A stretch of DNA of 64,000 bases from Paenibacillus qinlingensis (GTDB lineage Bacteria > Bacillota > Bacilli > Paenibacillales > NBRC-103111), in assembly GCF_013204845.1 (NCBI RefSeq), contig NZ_JABMKY010000006.1, forward strand, positions 248,001-312,000, given 5' to 3'. Below the pieces are notes generated by a model, which saw only the letters and a list, made by a program, of their open reading frames with translations, searched no databases and was not told where the DNA came from. Position 1 is the stretch's first letter, and every line of letters starts with the position of its first letter. A program made the translations under genes and the position numbers. Below are positions 61,101-64,000 of the stretch, piece after piece.

Positions 61101-64000
61101 GGTTCATGTTTGGAGACGAGATTGTTGCTTTAGGATCTGGCATCTCGAGCAGCGACAATAGGACCATCGAGACGATTGTGGAGCAGCGTAAACTGAATGC
61201 AAGTGGTGACAATACGCTGATTGTTGACGGGCAAGCTAAGTCTTCTGGACTCGGGTGGGCCGAGCGAATGGCGGGTGTGCAGTGGATGCAGTTCAGCGGA
61301 AACGGCTCTCAATCGGATATTGGGTATTATTTTCCAGATCGACCGACCATTAATGGACTTCGTGAACAGCGAACGGGTCGCTGGAGCGATGTGAATCAGA
61401 GTGTGGCGCAATCCGCACCGGTATCTCGCAATTACCTGAGCTTGTGGTTTGACCATGGGAAAAGCCCACAGGGGCAAACGTACAGCTATGCGATTCTGCC
61501 GAATAAAACGGCTGAACAAGTGAAGCAATTCGCAGAGCATCCCTCTTATGAGGTGCTGTTAAATAATGACCAAGCGCAGGCGGTTCGACATCAAGGACTT
61601 GGTCTCACAGCCGTGAATTTCTGGAAGGATCAGAAGGTGAAGGCGGATTTGGTGACGAGCTCCAGACAAGCTGCTGTTATGATTAAGGAGGCGAATAATC
61701 GTCTAGAGATCGCTGTCTCTGATCCTACGTTGGAGAATTCAGGCGCTCTTGAGCTTGAGCTGGATCGCTCCGCTGCAGGCATTCTGGAGGCGGATCCGCA
61801 GATCATGGTCACCCAACTATATCCAACGATTCGCGTGGTTGTCCGTGTGAACGGATCGGTAGGTCGTACGTTCCATGCGGTGTTTGATACGGATCCTGCT
61901 AAGCCAAGACCGTCAGATCGTCCGCCGATTCCAGCCATCGTTAATCCGAGAGGTGTTAGCAGTGAGCTAGACCATTCGGCTAATCTGTACGCCGCCTTCG
62001 ATAACGAAGGCAATGGACTGGAAGCTATCGGTGGCGGTCCAAGTGGATGGAGTATTAGTAGTGCGCAGCAAACGATTGTGACCCTCGAGCGATTGCCAGA
62101 GGAGTCGAGCAACATCCTACGGCTGCTCGATATGAGCGATCAAGCCTCAGCCTTTGCTACCCGATTGTTTCCATCGGTATCCGAGCTAGCCGAAGTGGAG
62201 TGGACGTTTGCAGAGCCGTATGGTCCGAAAGGCGAAGAATTTAAGCTGCTCAGCGGTGAAACGCCAGCCATTCGCTTAGTGTCACGTACGGGAGCGCTTT
62301 ATTGGCTTGACGGACAAGGTGGCGAGCATTATATTCAACCCGTTTCGGCTGCTACTTGGACGAAGGTTCGACTGACGATTGATATTCCGCATAACAAATA
62401 TGATGTTTATGTGGACGGCAAGTTAGCGGCAGTTGGCGCAACCTTTGCAAGTCCTGTCACAACAATCAGCGGCATCCGCATCGAAACGGATGAGCTGCAG
62501 AAGGACGCGATCCTGTACGCTGATGATATCACTGTGTATCGTTTTGGAGAGCAGACGCTGGTATATAGTACGTTCAATACGGGCAGTGGGTCCTGGCAGA
62601 TAGCGGAAAGTACAACGGCACCTGTACAGGTAGTTGAAGATCCTAATCCGAATAACAAAAGCATTCTCTTGAACGATAATGACAACAAGTTTAGTGCTTC
62701 AATTAAGCAATCGTTTGCGGAACAAACCGGTACCTTCGTGGCGGAATGGGATTTGAAAGAAAAGAACAGCGGCAAAACTCCATTCTATGAACTGCGACAA
62801 GGGGAGAAGACGGTTGTCCGCTTGTTAACGAGTGGAACGCTGCGGTACTTATACAAGGATGGGAAAGTAGATACGCTTGGATCTGTTCCAACAGGGACAT
62901 GGCATCATATCCGATTGGAAGTTGACGTTGCGAATCAGAAAGTCAATGTATATTTAAACGGCGTACTACAGAAGGCGGGGCTTAACTTCTACGAATCGTC
63001 GACTTCAATTGATAATATTCGTATTTATACGTCTTATGGTGCAGTGGATGCGCCTATGTGGATCGACAATGTGAAGTTGTACACCTATATGCAGCCAATT
63101 CAACCGCAAGGATTGAAACTGAATACAGAAGAGCATACTGTGTTTTTAGATGAACCAGCAGAAGAGGCAGAGCAGACAATGGTATCGCTAAGCGCGGAAG
63201 TGACACCTTCGAATGCTTATGATACGACTGTTCGCTGGATCTCTTCCAATGAACAGGTCGCATCTGTCGATGCTAACGTGTTGGTAACAGCGAGGCAACC
63301 TGGCAAAGCGATTATTACAGCAACAACGGCTCACGCCGAGCTGCAAACGGCGGTCACCGTATATGTGGTCCCGAAGGCACCTGAGCTTACAGCAGATGAT
63401 ACTGCTAATACGGTGACGGGGATGATGGTTGGGCTGGAATACAGCTTAGATGGCAGTAACTATGCACCATATGAGTCAGAAGTTTTCAAGCTTCTCAATC
63501 TTAATGGACCTCACGAACTTAACGTTCGTTGGGCGGCAAATGAGTCGACGGGAACACCTGCAGGGAAAGTGACGACGCTGCGATTCGTCTCATTGAACCA
63601 GTCAACAGGCGGAGGAAATGAATCTGGATCTGGAAATGACGAACCATCGAGTCCAACGACACCGGTGACACCACCGAGTACGGGATCGAAAGACAGTATC
63701 ATTCAACTGAAACTATCGGATGATTCTATACAAACAAGTAAAGACGGCCAAGGCCGGGAAATTACGTCGGTTACCGTGGATGTCGATGCCTTCAAGCAAT
63801 CATGGTCTCCGAGAACGTCGGCTGTCGTCATCGCTCCGCCGAATAGCAGCAATTCACTCGTTGTGAATCTTCCGGTTGCTGTCCTTCAAGGAGCATCAGA
63901 AGTTACGCCTTCAGGTGTAGTAATTATACGATCGGAGCAAGGTGAGATCACCTTGCCACTGGCATTGTTTATTCCTGGCGGCGCCTTGGCAAATCTATCA
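58151..64000 (+). CDS. Secreted polysaccharide lyase family 8 with bacterial Ig-like domains; 3' end outside window
   Basis: The frame is open from ATG 58151 (behind GGGGGAGATGTCC) to the window end: 1950 residues without stop. Signal peptide to about 34 (ITAQA-AVT). LamG-like module (35-230), three Ig-like Big_2 domains (about 235-315, 318-395, 397-475), then PL8. Asn660 (YYTGANRSD), His710 (DGSFVMHTS) and Tyr719 (GSYG) have the same spacing as the catalytic Asn349/His399/Tyr408 of pneumococcal hyaluronate lyase. The lyase beta-sandwich runs to about 1240; two LamG-like modules (about 1270-1640), another Ig-like domain (about 1650-1735) and a region that in related proteins precedes SLH domains follow. 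It is a paralogue of the broken lyase at the window start. Confidence 0.92.
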   Translation, partial: MFNKRRSACILIAAMASNLLIPFSMTGPITAQAAVTTYVGASFNTYPTTPSTSGPSAEIGGNWGLYNAKAGTDYTVGEAVYGRSDLSLKLVSGTAGTQLYTGKFGLNIAGKVVLEASVRAQDTGHIRLLDVKSTSGVWKNFLTLTETGQMSILNTSLGTYAPNTWYRVKAIIDQTGKKADVLLNDVQVVTGVTLGATWDTINTLKFTQTGTALPGSSYLDDVRVYTYAPVESVSLTPEAATIGVGKQQILTPQIMPEDAADQRVVWSSDNPATVTVDTYGVVTGVGVGTARITATTLEGGKLASSNITVSNNVPVTGITLPIEQTVAAGGTVQLTPVLTPANATNQKVTWTSSNTAIATVDAQGLVTAQSAGQAVITASSDDGNLHATTNVTVQPPGVVSISLPSQATVLKGDTITLVPSFQPAQASNQQVIWSIGDATIASINSTGVVTGLKLGETSLTATSVDGGKTATTMIKVNDKAAVADEFERLRLKRKAGLDGGDSLDTADTDVQAKVATFTTNGQTRWSTLQKAADRQVLWQDSVVSSGNSDAIHNNISRIREMAYAYSTKGGALYHNVQLQSDIVSALDWVYVKQYNETGTAFGNWWNFEIGIPGKMTDIIVMMYDALTQEQIVRYITAIDHYTPDIQSTLFDTSSYYTGANRSDILLYKLVDALLLKSESRIRAVASEMSPLFVYVTSGDGFYDDGSFVMHTSVPYTGSYGSVMLEGVSQLLYLLNGSPWPITDPNVNNFYKWIYDGVAPLIYKGMTMDMVNGRSIVRGSDNAQKTAAGIMSALARLALNAPGEDALKLKDMIKAWITQDQTQFNYYNFLSSMNLIGSVKQWMGDAAIAPNREAAGYYEFAGMARSLQIREDYTFGISKSSKRIQTYELTNGENGEGWYTGDGMTYLYNGDQSQYMEDYWATANRYRLPGTTVDTRPRVFDNYQNGDGEGKPANAWAGGVEMGSYGSSGMQLKQLGTTLQANKSWFMFGDEIVALGSGISSSDNRTIETIVEQRKLNASGDNTLIVDGQAKSSGLGWAERMAGVQWMQFSGNGSQSDIGYYFPDRPTINGLREQRTGRWSDVNQSVAQSAPVSRNYLSLWFDHGKSPQGQTYSYAILPNKTAEQVKQFAEHPSYEVLLNNDQAQAVRHQGLGLTAVNFWKDQKVKADLVTSSRQAAVMIKEANNRLEIAVSDPTLENSGALELELDRSAAGILEADPQIMVTQLYPTIRVVVRVNGSVGRTFHAVFDTDPAKPRPSDRPPIPAIVNPRGVSSELDHSANLYAAFDNEGNGLEAIGGGPSGWSISSAQQTIVTLERLPEESSNILRLLDMSDQASAFATRLFPSVSELAEVEWTFAEPYGPKGEEFKLLSGETPAIRLVSRTGALYWLDGQGGEHYIQPVSAATWTKVRLTIDIPHNKYDVYVDGKLAAVGATFASPVTTISGIRIETDELQKDAILYADDITVYRFGEQTLVYSTFNTGSGSWQIAESTTAPVQVVEDPNPNNKSILLNDNDNKFSASIKQSFAEQTGTFVAEWDLKEKNSGKTPFYELRQGEKTVVRLLTSGTLRYLYKDGKVDTLGSVPTGTWHHIRLEVDVANQKVNVYLNGVLQKAGLNFYESSTSIDNIRIYTSYGAVDAPMWIDNVKLYTYMQPIQPQGLKLNTEEHTVFLDEPAEEAEQTMVSLSAEVTPSNAYDTTVRWISSNEQVASVDANVLVTARQPGKAIITATTAHAELQTAVTVYVVPKAPELTADDTANTVTGMMVGLEYSLDGSNYAPYESEVFKLLNLNGPHELNVRWAANESTGTPAGKVTTLRFVSLNQSTGGGNESGSGNDEPSSPTTPVTPPSTGSKDSIIQLKLSDDSIQTSKDGQGREITSVTVDVDAFKQSWSPRTSAVVIAPPNSSNSLVVNLPVAVLQGASEVTPSGVVIIRSEQGEITLPLALFIPGGALANLS

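Overview
The window looks like chromosomal DNA of an endospore-forming, glycan-degrading Bacillota, most likely Paenibacillus or a close relative. The grounds are an alpha/beta-type small acid-soluble spore protein gene with a sigma-G-like promoter, LplABC-type transporters with YesM/YesN-type two-component systems, several AraC regulators, an S-layer-homology (SLH) protein, strong GGAGG ribosome sites and TTG/GTG starts. Coding is almost all on the + strand. No tRNA, rRNA, CRISPR array, insertion sequence or prophage gene was seen.

Region 1 (1-12.3 kb) is a uronic-glycan locus. It holds the 3' part of a family 8 polysaccharide lyase (PL8) gene that is frameshifted near 1328. After it come an Lpl-type binding lipoprotein, two permeases, a YesM-like sensor kinase, a YesN-like regulator and a GH88 unsaturated glucuronyl hydrolase. 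The lyase would make unsaturated oligosaccharides outside, the transporter would import them, and GH88 would remove the unsaturated uronic acid. A spore protein gene (12.36 kb) closes the region.

Region 2 (12.7-27.7 kb) is mixed. It contains a GntR regulator fused to a solute-binding-protein domain, divergent from an unrecognised 749-residue protein. It also has an EamA and a Bcr/CflA-type transporter, a ferritin-like protein, a phytanoyl-CoA dioxygenase-like / aldo-keto reductase / DUF1450 / AraC operon, and a GH42 beta-galactosidase divergent from its own AraC regulator.

Region 3 (27.8-57.6 kb) is the most striking part: a cellulosome-like system apparently aimed at arabinose-containing glycans. 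A 1815-residue enzyme (clan GH-A barrel plus GH43) ends in a dockerin. The next gene encodes a small cohesin-SLH protein that could be its wall anchor. Three further large secreted enzymes (PA14-GH43, GH127 and PA14-GH2) each carry BOTH a cohesin-like module and a C-terminal dockerin, so they could in principle link to each other and to the anchor without a classical scaffoldin. Between them lies one operon for a galactofuranose-type (YtfQ/YtfR/YtfT/YjfF-like) ABC transporter, a sensor kinase, a response regulator and a membrane-anchored protein with two fused sugar-binding domains. A TlpA/ResA-like thioredoxin gene precedes the GH127 gene. Three promoters here share a TGTAAA-type element exactly 28 bp upstream of the -10 box.

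Region 4 (57.6-64 kb) starts a second, intact PL8 enzyme with bacterial Ig-like domains; it runs off the window. Intergenic gaps hold dispersed repeats of about 200 bp built as two forward plus two inverted motif copies, two of them followed by a G-rich block and a purine-rich hexanucleotide tract.
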